Below are positions 11,001 through 25,700 of a DNA stretch of 64,000 nucleotides, in pieces. The stretch is from Lumbricus terrestris (Eukaryota; Annelida; Clitellata; Crassiclitellata; Lumbricidae), in the NCBI GenBank assembly GCA_949752735.1, contig OX457043.1:38376605-38440604 (forward strand), read 5' to 3'. Below the pieces are notes generated by a model. It did no database searches and was not told the DNA's origin. It worked only from the letters and a program-made list of their open reading frames with translations. Within the stretch, counting starts at the first letter, position 1. Each line of letters begins with the position of its first letter. Position numbers and translations under genes: made by a program.

Positions 11001-14000
11001 GCATCTTGTCAACTTTTGGCATCTGTAGTGTAATTCTTTTCAGACTTTGCCAATTCTGCGTATAGCATAGCTTGACCAGCGAATTATTGTATTATATCTG
11101 ACCATTTATAAAGCGCTTCTTGCAGCAAGAACCTTTTAGACGCTCTCCCAGTGCATGCAACCCTGAGGGAAAAGGCAGGATTTGAGGCAAGCGAAAGATG
11201 AAGAAAGATTACCAGAAAGGATGAAGCCATTCCATATGGAGAGACAAATGATATGGATTGAGCCATGGTGGTCCTGACTTGGGGACAAAGATGTTAAGTC
11301 GATCAGAGGACCTAAGAGGACGCAGCGAGGTGGCAGAGAGGGGCAAAGTATAAGATCTGGTGGTATTAACAATTTGATATGTAGAATTGCTAGATGTACT
11401 GCTAATTTATTATGGAATGAACTGCTGTTCGACTCTGACTTCTCTGTATCTGCCTTGCTGACTTCCAAAGATACTTCAGAGCAAGACCCACTGAGACTTG
11501 AGGACCAAAATAATGTGTTGACAGGTCATGAAACGTGAACTCGCTGAACTTATGACAGCTTAAATAACATTTGAGATACATACATGACACTGAGGTCAAG
11601 AAAGTATAATATTCTTCAATGGATTTGAGGCAAGCCATAAGTTGCGAAGTAGTAAACTGATTTTGACACCGTTTTCGTTATTTCATTCGGAATATTCCAG
11701 CAAAATTTCAGAATAATCCATTAGTGGTTCCTGAGGACTTTGATGACACCAAAATTCAGAAACTTCTTACTTTTTTAATTTGATTTCTTTACTCTAAACT
11801 AATGAAACAATCAAATGAGTATAATTTCAGTTAGAATTAAAATATATTCATGCTTGAAAAAGTATTTTAAAGCCAAGCCACCATAGCATGTGACTGAGTA
11901 AAAAAGGTCAGGTATCTACTTGTGACCCATTTTGAGCCCCAGTGTCACAAATATATACTGGCTTGATACAAATCGATACACGTATATATGTATGTATTAT
12001 ATCTATATCTATAAGAAAGGAAGTACGTATATTTGTCAGTTATGCATGCTCACACTTTTGCAACTACTGACCTGAAACATTGCATATAGATAAATGTTCA
12101 CCAAAACCATCCAAGTACGCTATTTTCAGCTTTTTATTCACTTTAGATTTTGAAAAACAGACAATTTAAATTTCGCTGTGTTAATGTATGCGATAGCGGC
12201 TAGTCTACCGCTGCAATTGCGTCGCCGTATTTCAATCGTTTTTCAGTAACGGCCTGTTGCCGTTGACGTCATATTTTGACGTCATTTTTCGCCAAGCTTA
12301 GCATGAAAATCATACGCTGTCGTACAGCCCTGTGAAAAGATACATGCCTTCGGCCAAGGAGTATAAGCTTATACAAAGAGGAGCCTCAAATATATTTTTC
12401 TTCAATAAAATAAATGCTTGGTATGATCAGATTATAAAGAAACAGAGTACCAGCGTGACCGCATGTTGCCATGCATATTTTAACACTTATATCTGAAATG
12501 TTACAGCTAGACAGATGTTTACACGGGCCACCTTGCCTCCACACACCTCGGCCCGCAGTGTGTGGAGCGCGTGGGGGGTGGCTGGTGGGAAGAAAATTTT
12601 CCCGAAAACTCAAATTTCACGGGTGGCGTACAAGTGGAGGTCAGAGCGTACAAGTGGAGGTCGGAGTGTTGTGGAGTGTAGTGGGGTGGTTGTGGAGTGG
12701 TGGGGTCGTGGCCGGGAGCGGGTCGATTCCTAAATTTCCCGGGCAATGCCGGGTACCCCAGCTAGTATCTATATAAATAAAGAGAAGATTCGGTCTGTCT
12801 GTTTGTCTGTCTGTTTGACCGGGATGCATTTCCACAGTTTTTGAGCTTTTCACTCCAAACCTTCACTACTGTGTAGGTCTTGGCATTCATTCATTCATTT
12901 CAAACACTTGTATAGCGCTTCTTCAAGAGTATCTACTCAGAAGCGCTCCCGACCCAACCACGGTTAAAAAGAATAGTTTTAAGAGCAGAGTAGAACGTAG
13001 TCTCAAAGGCTCTAGGCACAAGACGTAGTTCCACAGGAAGCCCATTCCAGGTTATAGGGCCAACGACAGAAAAGGCACGGTGCTGTGTAATAGAAGTGCG
13101 TGACCGGGGGACAAGAAGCTGAGCCTGTTTAGAAGAGCGGAGAGAGCCACGGCGCTGGACGTTCAGGGTGGAGCAACAGAGCTCCTGCAAATAGACAGGG
13201 GCCACACCCGCGAGACACCCCAACGAGGGGTTGGCGATTCTCTACCGCCATGGGGGCCAGGGTGGGGAGCGAAACCCCCCAAAATTTCACTTTTTTCTGC
13301 AATTTTTCTGAAACTTTGTACCTAGACAGAGGGCCAACAGACCCACCCGGTGGAGTGGTTGGCGAATCTCTACCACCATGGGGGCCACGGTGGGGGTTGC
13401 GAAAACCCTAATTTTCGCTATAAATTTCCATTCCCTTGCCATAGTTTGACAGACAGATTTTTACGCGGGCCACTTCGCCTCTACTCAGCCCACACCTCGG
13501 CCCACAGGGGCCGGGTGGGGCATGGGTGTGGTTGGTGGGGGCGGTGGGGATTTTTTCCTCCGAAAACCGAAATTTCACGGGTGGCGTACCGGTCGAGGTC
13601 GGAGTATGGTGTGGTGGGTGGGGTCGGATGTGGTGGGGTGTGGGATGGTGGTGGAAGGGGTGGGGAGCTGGGGTGGAGTGGGTGGTGGGGTTGTGGTTTG
13701 GGAGAAGGTGAATTGGGGGTGGGGTGGGGGGAATTTTTCCGAGAATCCAAATTTCAAGGGTGGCGTACCGGTAGAGGTCGGTGTGTGGTGTGGCGGGTGT
13801 GGGTGAGGGATGGGTGAGGTGGTGGGGTGGGGTTTGGGAGGGGCTGAGATGGGGTGGCGGATGGGGTGGTGGGCGGGGTGGGGTGAAGTTGGTGGTGGAG
13901 GGGGTGAAGGTGGTGAGTGGGGTTTTGGGAGTGGGGTGGGGTTCGGTGGGGTGGGTGGGGGTGTGGGGAGTGAGGTGGGGTTTGGGGAGGGGCTGAGATG

Positions 14001-16718
14001 GGGTGGCGGGTGGGTGGTGTGCGGGGTGGGGTGGAGTGGGGGTGGGAAGGGGAGGGCTGAAGTGGGTGGGGAGTGGGGTGGGGTTGGGGAGAAGGTGGGG
14101 AGGGTATGGGGGATTGGGAGAGGGGGGGAATTTTTTTCTGAAAAATCAAATTTCACGGGTGGCGTACCGGTGGGGTTTGGGGAGTGGGGTGGGGTTCGGT
14201 GGGGTGGGTGGGGGTGTGGGGAGTGGGGTGGGGTTTGGGGAGGGGCTGAGATGGGGTGGCGGGTGGGTGGTGTGCGGGGTGGGGTTAAGGGGTGGGTGTG
14301 GGGTGGGGAGTGTGGGAAGGGGAGGGATGGAGTGGGTGGGGAGTGGGGGTGGGGTTGGGGTTGGGGGAGAAGGTGGGGAGGGTATGGGGGATTGGGAGTG
14401 GGGGGGAATTTTTTTCTGAAAAACCAAATTTCACGGGTGGCGTACCGGTGGAGGTCGGAGTGTGGTGGGGTGGGGGTGTGATGTGGTGGAGTGTGGTGTT
14501 GCTGTGGCCAGGAGCGGGTCGTATCCTAAATTTCCCAGGCAATGCCGGGTACCCCAGCTAGTGTATGTATATATATGTACATATATATACACACACTCAC
14601 ACACATGACAGGCAATGGTTTGTGACATATTCATAGTCATGGCCGACCTGATGTGACATATTGCCTTGATGTGATAAGAAGAAGACTTACAAATGCTTGT
14701 TGTAAGCTTACTCTAGAGTCTAGGGTTACACCAAGTGTTTTGACAGTGTCTGACAGGAGCAGAGCAGTGCTGGAGCCCTTGATGTTAGAAAGTGGAGCGA
14801 AAAAGCACAGGTGCTGGCGACCCCAGAAAAATTGCCTCAGACTTGTCAGGGTTTATGGCCAAACCATTAAAGCAGTACCAGGCGTATATAGATGAAAGGC
14901 ACACTTCAAGTTTAAGCTTACCAGTCTGATCAACGTGTGACAGCAATATGGATTCTAGCTGAGTATCATCAGCATAACTACTGTAATTGGACTCCATTTG
15001 AAGTGATTAGCAAAACAACTGATGGGGGGAGTAAAGACTGTAAATAGTAAGGGGCCAAGGACAGATGACAGATCCCTGTGGCTCTCCAGCTGTGCAAATA
15101 GTGTGACCAGACCGAGTGGTCCCAATGCCCACCTACTGATTCCGATCACCCAGATAAGAAGCCGACCAGTTTAAGGCTGTCCCAGAGACATCGAAGCTAT
15201 TGATAAGTCTTGAAAGTCCTGAGTAGCTGGTGGTCTACAGTGTCGAGGGCACTGTAGATCACCAGCTACATTGGCTACACTGAGGTCGAGAGGCAGGCTT
15301 TCCCATTGCAATAGACGAGAGTGGATGTTGCCCAGTGGTGAGGCTGTCTTGGTGGAATAACCTTCGCAGTAAGCCAACTGGTAAGGACTGAAGTTGAGAC
15401 TGGAAGTGATGTTTCTTGATGCAAGCAAGAAAAAGACATTCAAGGAGCTTGGAAATGTTATTAAGGTTGGAGATAGTTCGGAATTTAGAAAGGTTACTGG
15501 AGTCTAGGTTAGGTTTTTTAAGCAACGGTTTGACAAGATTTCAGGCATGACGGAAAACACCCTTCAGCAAAAGACAGGTCAACAGGCCAAGTGTGCAATA
15601 AGATAAGAGAAAACATCAGAACAGGAGAGCATAAGTGGTGTAGGTATGAAATCCATTGGTGATTATTTAGATACCATGCTGTTGAGAAGATTAGAGACTT
15701 CAAAGTGGGTGACAGGTGGTAAGTCAGTGAAGGCATATCCAGTCGAGCAGCAAGTCATTTCATGATAAATTAGCAGTACATCTAGCAATTTTACATATCA
15801 AATTGTTAATCTTGTTTGCAAAAATGCAGCAAAGCAGAGTCTGATTCTCAGAGTCTGAGCATTGGCAAATATGGAAGAAATAATGAGTACCGTAGATACT
15901 TGAATATAACGCGAGTTTTTTAGGACGAATTTCCAAGCAGAAATTGGGGTAGTCGCGTTATATTCGAGATAAGTTTAAATTTAACTTTTATTACACAAGA
16001 TATTTTACTTGTTGAAGTCATTTGGTGCTTTTAAACTGATATTGGATGGTCGCAGATCGCTATCGCATACCACTCTATAGTTTGTATACGCGGTAATTTG
16101 CATCAGTACGCTGGTTCCCCACAGTCCTTGCTGTGACATGACCAATAAATGCAACTTTAAATGCACTGGCGTATGAGTAGCTTTACAGCTTAAAGCACAC
16201 GGCTGTCTCCATCGGTTGTTCCAGCAGACATTAATTATTTGTTAGAGACTTGACCTTAAAAATATTTAGTCTTTGGTGCTAGCATTGCATTGGAAGGAAC
16301 TACATTAATTATCGCTCACATGCTGTAAGAAAATTCAATTTAATCAAATAAGAACAAACTCTCAATTTCGTTGGATTTTATTTATTTATAATATTACAAA
16401 CAAAATGTCAAATGTGCGTAGATATATTTTGTAGTATTTGGTTAGGTAGATCGAATTTTGCAACATTTGAACATGGTTTGGTCGTATTTTATATAAGATT
16501 TAACAACAACTACTGAAGTTTTACCGTCTAATTTTCTGATAATTTCGGAAATATTAGCCCCCGCGTTATATTCGGGTCTTGCAATTTTTACCAATCTATC
16601 TGCCAAAATGTTAAACCTCGCGTTATATTCGGGTGACGTTATACTCGAGTATCTACGGTACAAAATGCACAATTGCACATAAAGCATTTTTGCAACCATC
16701 TTGGCCACCTGATGGCTG

Positions 16719-16772
<54 letters not shown>

Positions 16773-19700
16773 TGATTCACCAAGCTGGCAGTTTAGAATT
16801 CCATAGATGAGGATCACTGTGAGAAAAGTCTGGGAAATTCCAAATTATTTTGGTAAGTTGTGACAAGTGGATGGCCAGATTCCATTGTTGTACTAAATTG
16901 AGTTTTTATTTTTGTGCAGCTCACCGGTGGAGTCTGTCTTGTTCTATGCTATCACTACACTGCATAACCTGCTCCTACATCAAGAAGGATCAAAGATGGC
17001 TGTCCGATTGGCAGGAGGCCTGCAGAAGATGGTTGCCCTTCTGCAAAGCACTAATGTCAAATTCCTGGCCATAACCACCGACTGCCTTCAGATACTGGCT
17101 TATGGCAACCAGGAGAGCAAGGTTGGAATTATGTCAGTCAGTCGTGATTTATATAGCGCCCTTTCAAGGTACCTACTCAGAGGCGCTCCCGTCCAAGATC
17201 AAGCGAAAAAAGTCTTCCAACAGTTTGTGAAATTGAGAAGAGCTTGGGAGGTGTCACATAGTCAAGGGAAATCCATTCCAGGTAGTTGGACCAACCACAG
17301 AGAACGAATGCCTCTGCATTGTTGCAGAGCGAGTGAAAGGAATCGTAAGTCACCATGGACAGCAGAGGGCCACTTTTGGAGGCCTGGCGGGCCACTTTTG
17401 GCTCTCGGGCCATGGGTTGGGAACCACTGATATATATGTGTGCCTTATATCAGTGTTATTTTAGTTCAGAAAATCATTTTTGATTTTTGTTTTTATTCGG
17501 TTCCTCACCTGTAATTTTAGTTTAGTTCTAGTAAATTATTTCTGATAATCATTTTCATTTTCATGACCAAGATTTTTCCTTCCCGCTTTGGTTCACGAAA
17601 TAAAGACTTTAGTGACTTTTAACAGCTTTTGGCAGCACGTGCGGTGAATGAGTACGAGAACAAGGCAACTGGTGGAGATGAGGTTAATAAAGTATTGTTA
17701 TATAACTGAGCCATAAAATGAGTTGATGTCAAAAGAATCAGTGAGTTCTAATGTCTGCAAGTGGCGTGTGGGGTAAGGTGACAGTAATGCTAAAATGGGA
17801 GCCGTTCAAGCGTGCAATTAAGTGTGGCGCATGAGGAACCACAGCAGATGAAAGTTAGAATAGATGAAGTTGATTAAAAAGAATTTAATAAATTGGGCCA
17901 TAAAATAAATTGATAAGATAAGATCAAAATATTCTTTATTAGACCAATTGCTATCCGCATTGTGGTGTACAGTTATGGTAATAACATATAATTTATAGAT
18001 GCGATAAAGACAGTCAAATGTTAAAAAACACATTATGCTGAATTCAAAACTTATATATCATCCTAATGATGAAAGTTTTGTCTCATCATTCCATTGGCCG
18101 GAGGGATTGTACGGTTATGAGCTCATGGACGCAGGTGGTATGAGGTGGCTCTGACCGGTGGGAGTAGGTCATGCAATATGTGACCATCCAACAGAACAGC
18201 AGTAAAAAACCTGGAATCAGCCTTGGTACATAGCTGTTCAAAGGAGGAACTGGAGTCAGAGACGGTGGCGCATTGTAGACTGGAGCCGGTTCCAGTTGAC
18301 CGACCGATAAAGCCGCACCAAGTAGGGGAAGCATATAGCATCCTGGCCAGTGTAGTGGCCATCACCACTTAGTGTAGGTGAGAACCATGCAACCCATGAG
18401 CAAGTAGAGCAGCGGTTCCTAACCCGTGACCCGCAGGCCAAAAGTGGCCCGACTGGCCTACGCAGCATCTCAATGAGTTAAGAAAAATAGCCTATATGTA
18501 AAAATTGATTAACAATTTGGACATGATAGAATATATATAATTCTTTTCTATTCCAAATTATTTTATTTGAATGTTAATAAATCGCATCAAGCATTCTGCT
18601 TTGATTCAATTATGACAATTTTATATGCCTTTAGTTGAATTTTAGCCTTGTGGTCCCCTAGTGTCCTTCAACTAAGAAAAAGTGGCCCTCGTGTCCTCCA
18701 GCTTAAAAAAAGTGACCCGACAGTCAAAAAAGGTTGGGAACCACTGAAGTAGAGTGTGCATTGTATAGTGGGATTGACAAGCCCAACTACATTTGCGTTG
18801 AACATTCATCCAAAAAATCTAAGGTAACTGATACCCAAGATCACCATGCTAGTGACCGTTTCCAGTCCTGACGTAATTGTGAAATTGACGTACAAGGTTG
18901 TTTGTACATCGTCTCCTAGGTCGATGAATTAACAGCTCATATTGGACTTGTTGTAGTTGAGCTTCAGGTAGCATTCTGAAGCCAAGCATGAAACATGCAC
19001 CAGTTCTAGTGATATTGATGTACTTACTATTGGATGAAGGTATCATGAGGTAGCAGTCATCTGCATACTCAACAGTGGTCGTAGCAGTCCCGTATTTCCT
19101 GTAATGTCCTGGGTTTTTTGCTTGTCCTGTAAAATCCTGTATTTTTGCAAAAGTGTCCTGTATTTCCTGTATTTTTCCAAAAGTCAGATTTCACGCTCTT
19201 TTGGCACAAATTTTTATTATATTATATGTTTTTACTTATAATTCAGAGTGGTATTACTACAGAGTAATGGCAGATGACTGGTTTTTATTAAATACAAAGA
19301 AGTTGAGTTACAATCTATGAATTATCGTTTGACGGTAGTTCATTGCAGATGTTATTCATATTTTTGGTGATTTCCTTCAGTTGTTTTAAGCAGAGGTTCC
19401 ACTGGTTCATATCCTGTATTGTGCATTGGGTGATTTCTTTGTTTAAAAGCTTCTCTTGAGATATAAGAAGATGGAGGTTGTTGGGTGCAAAATAGGTCAC
19501 AAACTGAAAGTGCTGAATGTTTTCAAATTCATTATCATAATCTCCAAACATCTATAACGCTGCGCGAAAGCCAAGCACAAGCACCAGCTTATTCATGAAC
19601 TCTGCATCGAGTCAGAAGGGTTGCCTCAGTCCAAAGGAGGTCTTGAAGAGGTGAGACTTGCTTGGAATGGAAAGCCCAAGAGTTGAGGGATAGAGGAGGT

Positions 19701-22700
19701 GAAGAAGGTGATTGATAATGATGGTCAAGTTACAACCAAAAAAGAGCAGAATTCACGAGGCATATTTCAGAGACGTTGTGCAGTGTTGGATATGGTTCAT
19801 TTGGAGAACCTAGGATGAGAAGTGACCGTGAGTTTAAAAGAATGAGAATGGCAGATGATCAGGTTGACTAGGTTAATTGACTCTATGGTGAAGAATTCGC
19901 AAAGATATTTTGACTGGAAGTTTTGTAAGGAGTTGTAGGTTAAGGATTGGACTTTGCAAGGGGTGAGCACGGTTTGTCTTGCTCGCTAGGTTTTGGCCGT
20001 ATGGCCCGTCATGGTACACTGAACGATTTTATATACCGTGCTCTTATTAAAGCTGGATACCCGGCGGCCAAGGAACCTCAGGGATGAGGTTGAAGTCAGC
20101 GATATGTGTTCACTGGAAGAGCTTGGGATCAGCAAAGCAACAAAGAGTCTTGTGAGGCTGAAGACTGAACAATACAAGACAATCCTACTGAGATGCACAA
20201 TTTACTTTTGTACTAGTGTATATTTGCATCATCAAATGATTTTCTTAAAAGTTGGATGCATTTATCCTGCATCTCGATTGATGGCAGAATCTGAGATCAG
20301 TATGATTCACAATCTGACATAAATTCTGCCTCAAGTTCTTTCTGATAATAAAGTTGTGAAACTCGTGAATGGAAGTTGTACGCACTAGATGATGGTCCTT
20401 CCAACTGGTACTGTGACAAATGGTCACAACCTTTTAAGCTGATGAAGATATTGATAATTTCCTAGTAAATAGATTTTGGCAACTGATGAGAAGCTCATTC
20501 TTAAACCATCAATGGATATTGGGCAAAAGTTCAGGCACGAAAAAAGTGTTGACCATTTAACATAACATAGGTTTTTAATTTCTCCCAAGAAAAAACACAA
20601 CATGATGCAATTTCAGATCAGTGCTAACGGCCACCTATGTGCCAGTATGGCTATAAGTGGAAGTTGATAACATAAGCAGCGGGAGTCATCTAAGTTCAAA
20701 ATTAAATAATACATGTTAGTATTGTCTAGTGTAAGGATATATTAGATAAACAAACAGAATATAAGGAATAGTTATATATTTAAAGTGAGTAGGTGGGCAC
20801 GAAAAGGTTTTTTTTAAGAGGAGGAGATTAGATGCACCATGAATATCGATAGGAAGATTGTTCCAAACATTTGGACCAGCTATCCTAATTGAGAACCTGC
20901 GGGTGTTGGTGTGAGCAAATGTCGGTCTATAGTTGGATGCTGTTCTAGTACTGTACGAGTGAATGGTTGAACCGGTGTTAAAATAGTTGGCAAAAGTTTG
21001 AGGTAATAGGCCATGCTTATAGCGAAACATCAATTCACCAGTTTGAAATATTCTTGTTTGATCTGGTTTTAAAATACCGTTGAGGAAAAAAGTCGGGCAG
21101 TATGACACTTGGAAGAAGATTTAGTTATTAGTCTAATGGCCCTTTTTTGGCAAAATAATCAAATGTGTGTTAGACCCGAAGTATAGTTCGAGGCCCAGAC
21201 AATTTATGCTAAATATGAGTAGACTATTCTTATATAAATAAAGAGACGATTCTGTGTGTGTGTGTGTTTAACCGGAATGCATTTCTATAGTTGTCGAACT
21301 TTTCACTCCAAACCTTCACTACTGTGTCCGTCTCGGCATCTGACACACAGTGGAGGGGTTCGCGAATCTCTGCCACCATGAGGGGTCAGGGTGGGGGGCA
21401 AAATCCTCATTTTCCATGTTGGCATTTGCCCTCACAGGCTTATGACAGCAATTTTCTTTCGGGTCCCATACGCATAAAAGCAACGGTTAACACCATTTTA
21501 GAGGTATTTAAAGCCAGCGCCTTTGCCAGTCTGGATTTCACGGGCCGCGTGCCGGTGGAGGTCGGGGGTGGAGTTGGCAGTGGGTGGGGGTCGTGGGGAG
21601 GTGGGGGAAGGTGGTGGGGTAGAGGGATGGGAGGTGGAGGGAGTGGGGTAGAGGGATGGAAGGTGGAGGGAGTTCATGTGGGGGCTGGGACGAGGAAATT
21701 TTCCCGAAAACCCAAATTTCTCGGGTGGCATACCGGTGGAGTTCGGAGTGTGTTATGGGTGTGGTGTGGTGGTGTTGTGGCCGGAGCAGGTCGAATCCTA
21801 AATCTCCCGGGCAACGCCAGGTACCCTAGCTAGTGAGTAATAAAGATTGGTTAATATGTTTAGTTGGCAACTTATATGAGATAAAATACCTATATTTTTG
21901 GCCAGTTTAATAGATATTTCGGAAATGTGTTCCTTCCAAGTCAGATTCTGATTGACAATTACGCCAGGGAAGTTTACTTTGTTAGTTTGGGGGATGGGTA
22001 CACCATCAATAAGTAGTGGGGTGCTTGCGTACTGCGTATTGGGGATTTTCCTGTGGAATTAAAGAGAAGTATACCACGATGGCAATGGTAGTCATGGGGC
22101 AAAAAAATAACGTTGTGTTTCCGGTAACTCGACCGACCCTTTTTCATTGTCGCGACTCAAATAATTTTGCGAATTTAAAAAAAAATTAATTTAAAGTTGT
22201 AAACTTTTTTTTTATTTAAAAAAAATTTGTATTGACACAATACGGTGACATTGCCTTTCGTAAAGAGTTGGATCTTAGGAAATTTTTTTTGTGTTTCTGG
22301 TAACCCGACCGACTCACTTTTATTGCCACAACTCGGAAAATTTTGTGAATTTTTTTATTTACAGTGACATTGCCTTCCGTTTATGAGATGTACAATTGGG
22401 ACATCATAATTATAGCATTCACTAAGCCAGGCGACGATCGTAAGCAGCCGTCTTTCAAGGTATATAATGGTCCTGTTAATTAGAGCAATCAATAGTTTCC
22501 CACGGTCACTTTGACAAGGCAGTCAGTTGTGGGGTGGATGGGGGGGAGAGAGTAATAGATCTGAAATGAGGGTTTTCCCATGGTAGCTCGTTGCAGGCAT
22601 TGAGTACAGGACCATCTAGCCTGTAGCACATGATGGCTATACACAGCCTGCTGCAAGTTGATAGTTTAACTAGCTGTTTGTCCGTCCTAAGACAGTCCAT

Positions 22701-25700
22701 TTTTGCTCACTTTAACTTCCTAAGCTGACTAGGCTCTCTTGTGATCAATGTGCCCTCCTTTGCTCTCTGCCTCTTTCTGCTCTCTTTTGCTCACTGTGCT
22801 CTTGTGTTTACTGTGCCTTTTTGTGCTCAGAGTGCTCTCTTCTACTAACTCTGCTCTCTTCTGCTCACTGAGCAGTTCTCTTTTATTTCGAGCACCCTTT
22901 GGTGAAGGATTTAACATTCATTCATTCAAGTATTTATATAGCACCTCTTCAAAGAGACTACTCAGAGGGGCTCCCGACTCCAGCATGGCCAAAAAGAACA
23001 GTTTTCAAGTGAATAGAATGTTTCATTTTATTTTATTGATCTCTCATTTTCTATAGCGCCTCTTCAAGCTACCTACTCAGAAGCACTCCTGACTACAGCA
23101 TGGACACTGCATTAGAGTTTCACTCCTGCCTAACTACTTGCTGGCTGCCAGTCTTGGGAAACCTCTAGCCTTATCATTCTCACTTGAGCCACCTCTTACG
23201 ATGACTATGGAAAATAAATCTAGCAACCTCTAGGTGTAACTAGTCACTGGCTCGGCCAGTCTGGAATGACCCCAGCAGTGATGTTCTGTTCGCACTCATC
23301 TTCCCCTTCCCTTCCCTTCCCACTTTGTCTTACCAGAAAAGATGTCAACAAAATGAAATTAATAGAATTGTTTTCTAGAGCAGTTTTAGGTGCAGACAGT
23401 CGGGAAATAAACAGTTTATACTTGCTTAGAACACGTACTTTGTCACAGCGTGTACCTTTATGCAAAAAAGTGTAGTGGGGTATAACTTTTAGGATAGTCA
23501 CTGTATACAAATATTTTCCCAAAATAAAAATATTTTTCGACCTACCTACCCAATTTTTTACAGCTCTGTTACCGGAAACACAACATTATTTTTGGGGGGC
23601 CTAAAGTATTGCACTAGTATGTCGATGAGGAAATGCTATTGACTGACTGCTACTGTTTTTTTGGCCTGACATGTTTGTCGCTGTTGCATGGCATCGCAGA
23701 TGCAGAAAGAAGTATCTCATCAGATAAGAAATGATTACACATAAACGAACCAGTCTTAAACCCAAAAACATGATGCGGTTAGATTATCCAAAAACACTTT
23801 GCAGTTGTGACAAACATGTATACATGTGCTAAATGTTTACTCTGCAGTCTTCATATACAACATTTGGAAACATTTCTGGAATGCTAAAACATTTTCCAAG
23901 TTATTTGTCACAACTGTTCTTAGTTGTGACCATCATCAATAATAAGAACAGTATTAAATGCATTAAGTGCATAAAAATTTGCTTATTAACTAATTTATCA
24001 CCGATCCATCCCTGTTATCATAGCTTAAGAAAAAAAGTTGACAAAGCAGAACTAAGGCAAAAAAAAATAATGCTGTGTTTCCGGTAACCCGACCGACCCT
24101 CTTTCATTGCCGCGACTCAAATAATTTTGTAAAAAAAAATTATGGGAAAAAAATTTTTTTTAATAAAATTTTTTCCCTTTTTTTCTAAAATTTAATATTT
24201 TTTATTGACATTATACGGTGACATTGCCTTCCGTATAGAGTTGGATCTTAGGCCAAAAAATGTTGTGTTTTCGATAACCCGACCGACTCACTTTTATTGC
24301 CGAGACTCGAAAAATTTTGTGCAATTTGTTTTATTTGACATTGCCTTAGAGTTTCACGCCTGCCTAACTATTTCCTGGTTGCCAGTCTATGAGAAACCTC
24401 TAGCCTTACCATTCTCACTTGAGCCACCTCTAACGGTGACTAGGGAAAATAAATCTAGCAACCTCTAGGTTTGTAACTAGCAGGGCTGTTAACAATACTG
24501 GGAAAAAGTATTGGCAATACCAATACCAATACTTACTAATAAAAGTATTGGCAATACCAATACCAATACTATTTCTTAAAAGTATTGCAATACCAATACC
24601 AATACTTTTACCAATACTTTTCGATAAGTTTTAAAGTTTAATGACTAAAAAAGCACATGCCATTGCCCGTTAAACAGTGTTAAGCAGTGTATACAAGCAG
24701 TGTAACTACTAATCTATATACATGCTTTCCATAAGTCTACCACTTAGCCATACTAACTAGTAACTACTAATCTATATACATGCTTTCCATAAGTCTACCA
24801 CTTAGCCATACTAACTAGTAACTACTAATCTATATACATGCTTTCAATAAGTCTATCACTTAGCCATACTAACTAGTAACTAGTAACTACTAATCTATAT
24901 ACATGCTTTCCATAAGTCTACCACTTAGCCATACGTAAAAAAAAATCATTTCAAAGTGTAAGCTGCTTAGTGATGTGCGCAGAGGTGTAAATACTCGGCC
25001 TCCTAAAGAAAAGAGTCTTTCCACAGCTGCACTAGCAGGCAAACCATATACAATTTCTGGGCGTGTGGATATGCAGCCAGAGAAATCAAGCTGTCTGCAG
25101 AGTCCGATAAATATCTGTCCACTTCCTCACACACATTTCTGTACCATTATCACTTTGTGCTGGTATCCGATCGGCAAGGTTAGTGTCCGCATCGGCAACA
25201 TTAGTGTCCATTTTTAACTCTGCAAAGATTCCAATCTAAATAAAGGACACGTTTCCGGTCATTTTACTATTTATAGATCTCGATTTCCGTCCATTCCGGT
25301 CAAAGATCACAGATCGGTGAGATCGCACCAAAGAGTCAATTATTCAAGCGGATGAGAAACCATATAAATTATTGTCAAAAAAGTATTGGTATCGAGTATC
25401 GCTGACAGGCTAAAAAAAAGTATCGGCGATACGCATGCGATGCCAACAAAATTAAACTATCGCGATACTCGCCGCGATACTGGAAAAAGTATCGGCGATA
25501 CCAAGTATTGCGATACTTTATCGCGATATTAACAGCCCTGGTAACTAGTCACTGGCTCGGCCAGTCTGGAACGACCCCTAGCAGTGACGTTCTGTTCGCA
25601 CTCATCTTCCCCTTCCCTTCCCACTTTATCTTGCCAGAAAAGATGTCAACAAAATGAAATTACTAGAATTGTTTTCTAGAGCAATTTTAGGTACAGACAG

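Larger units (their letters stand above)
12768..14561 (+). mobile_element. Helitron-like element with G-rich array
   Basis: Begins TCTATATAAATAAAGAGAAG directly after A, and ends hairpin + CCCCAGCTAG before T, as Helitrons insert between A and T. It lies head-to-tail with the preceding copy. A LINE 3' end is inserted at about 12890-13230. The body contains CTCTACCRCCATGGGGGCCA blocks, shared with copies at 21228 and 56404, and a G-rich array. No Rep/helicase, so non-autonomous. Confidence 0.7.

Noticed and set aside
13575..14481. Long open frames (193 and 223 codons) on both strands
   Set aside because: They are translations of the GGGGTGGG array (Pro/His/Ser or Gly/Val/Trp only) and have no domain.
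16442..16783. 113-codon minus frame
   Set aside because: Consists of a (CA)n translation and MITE sequence.
22729..23056. Frames rich in Lys/Glu/Ser or Leu/Cys
   Set aside because: Translation of the CT-rich TGCTCTCT repeat on either strand.
24700..24932. CRISPR-like array (58-bp units)
   Set aside because: Units are contiguous without spacers and lie inside a hAT MITE in an animal genome.
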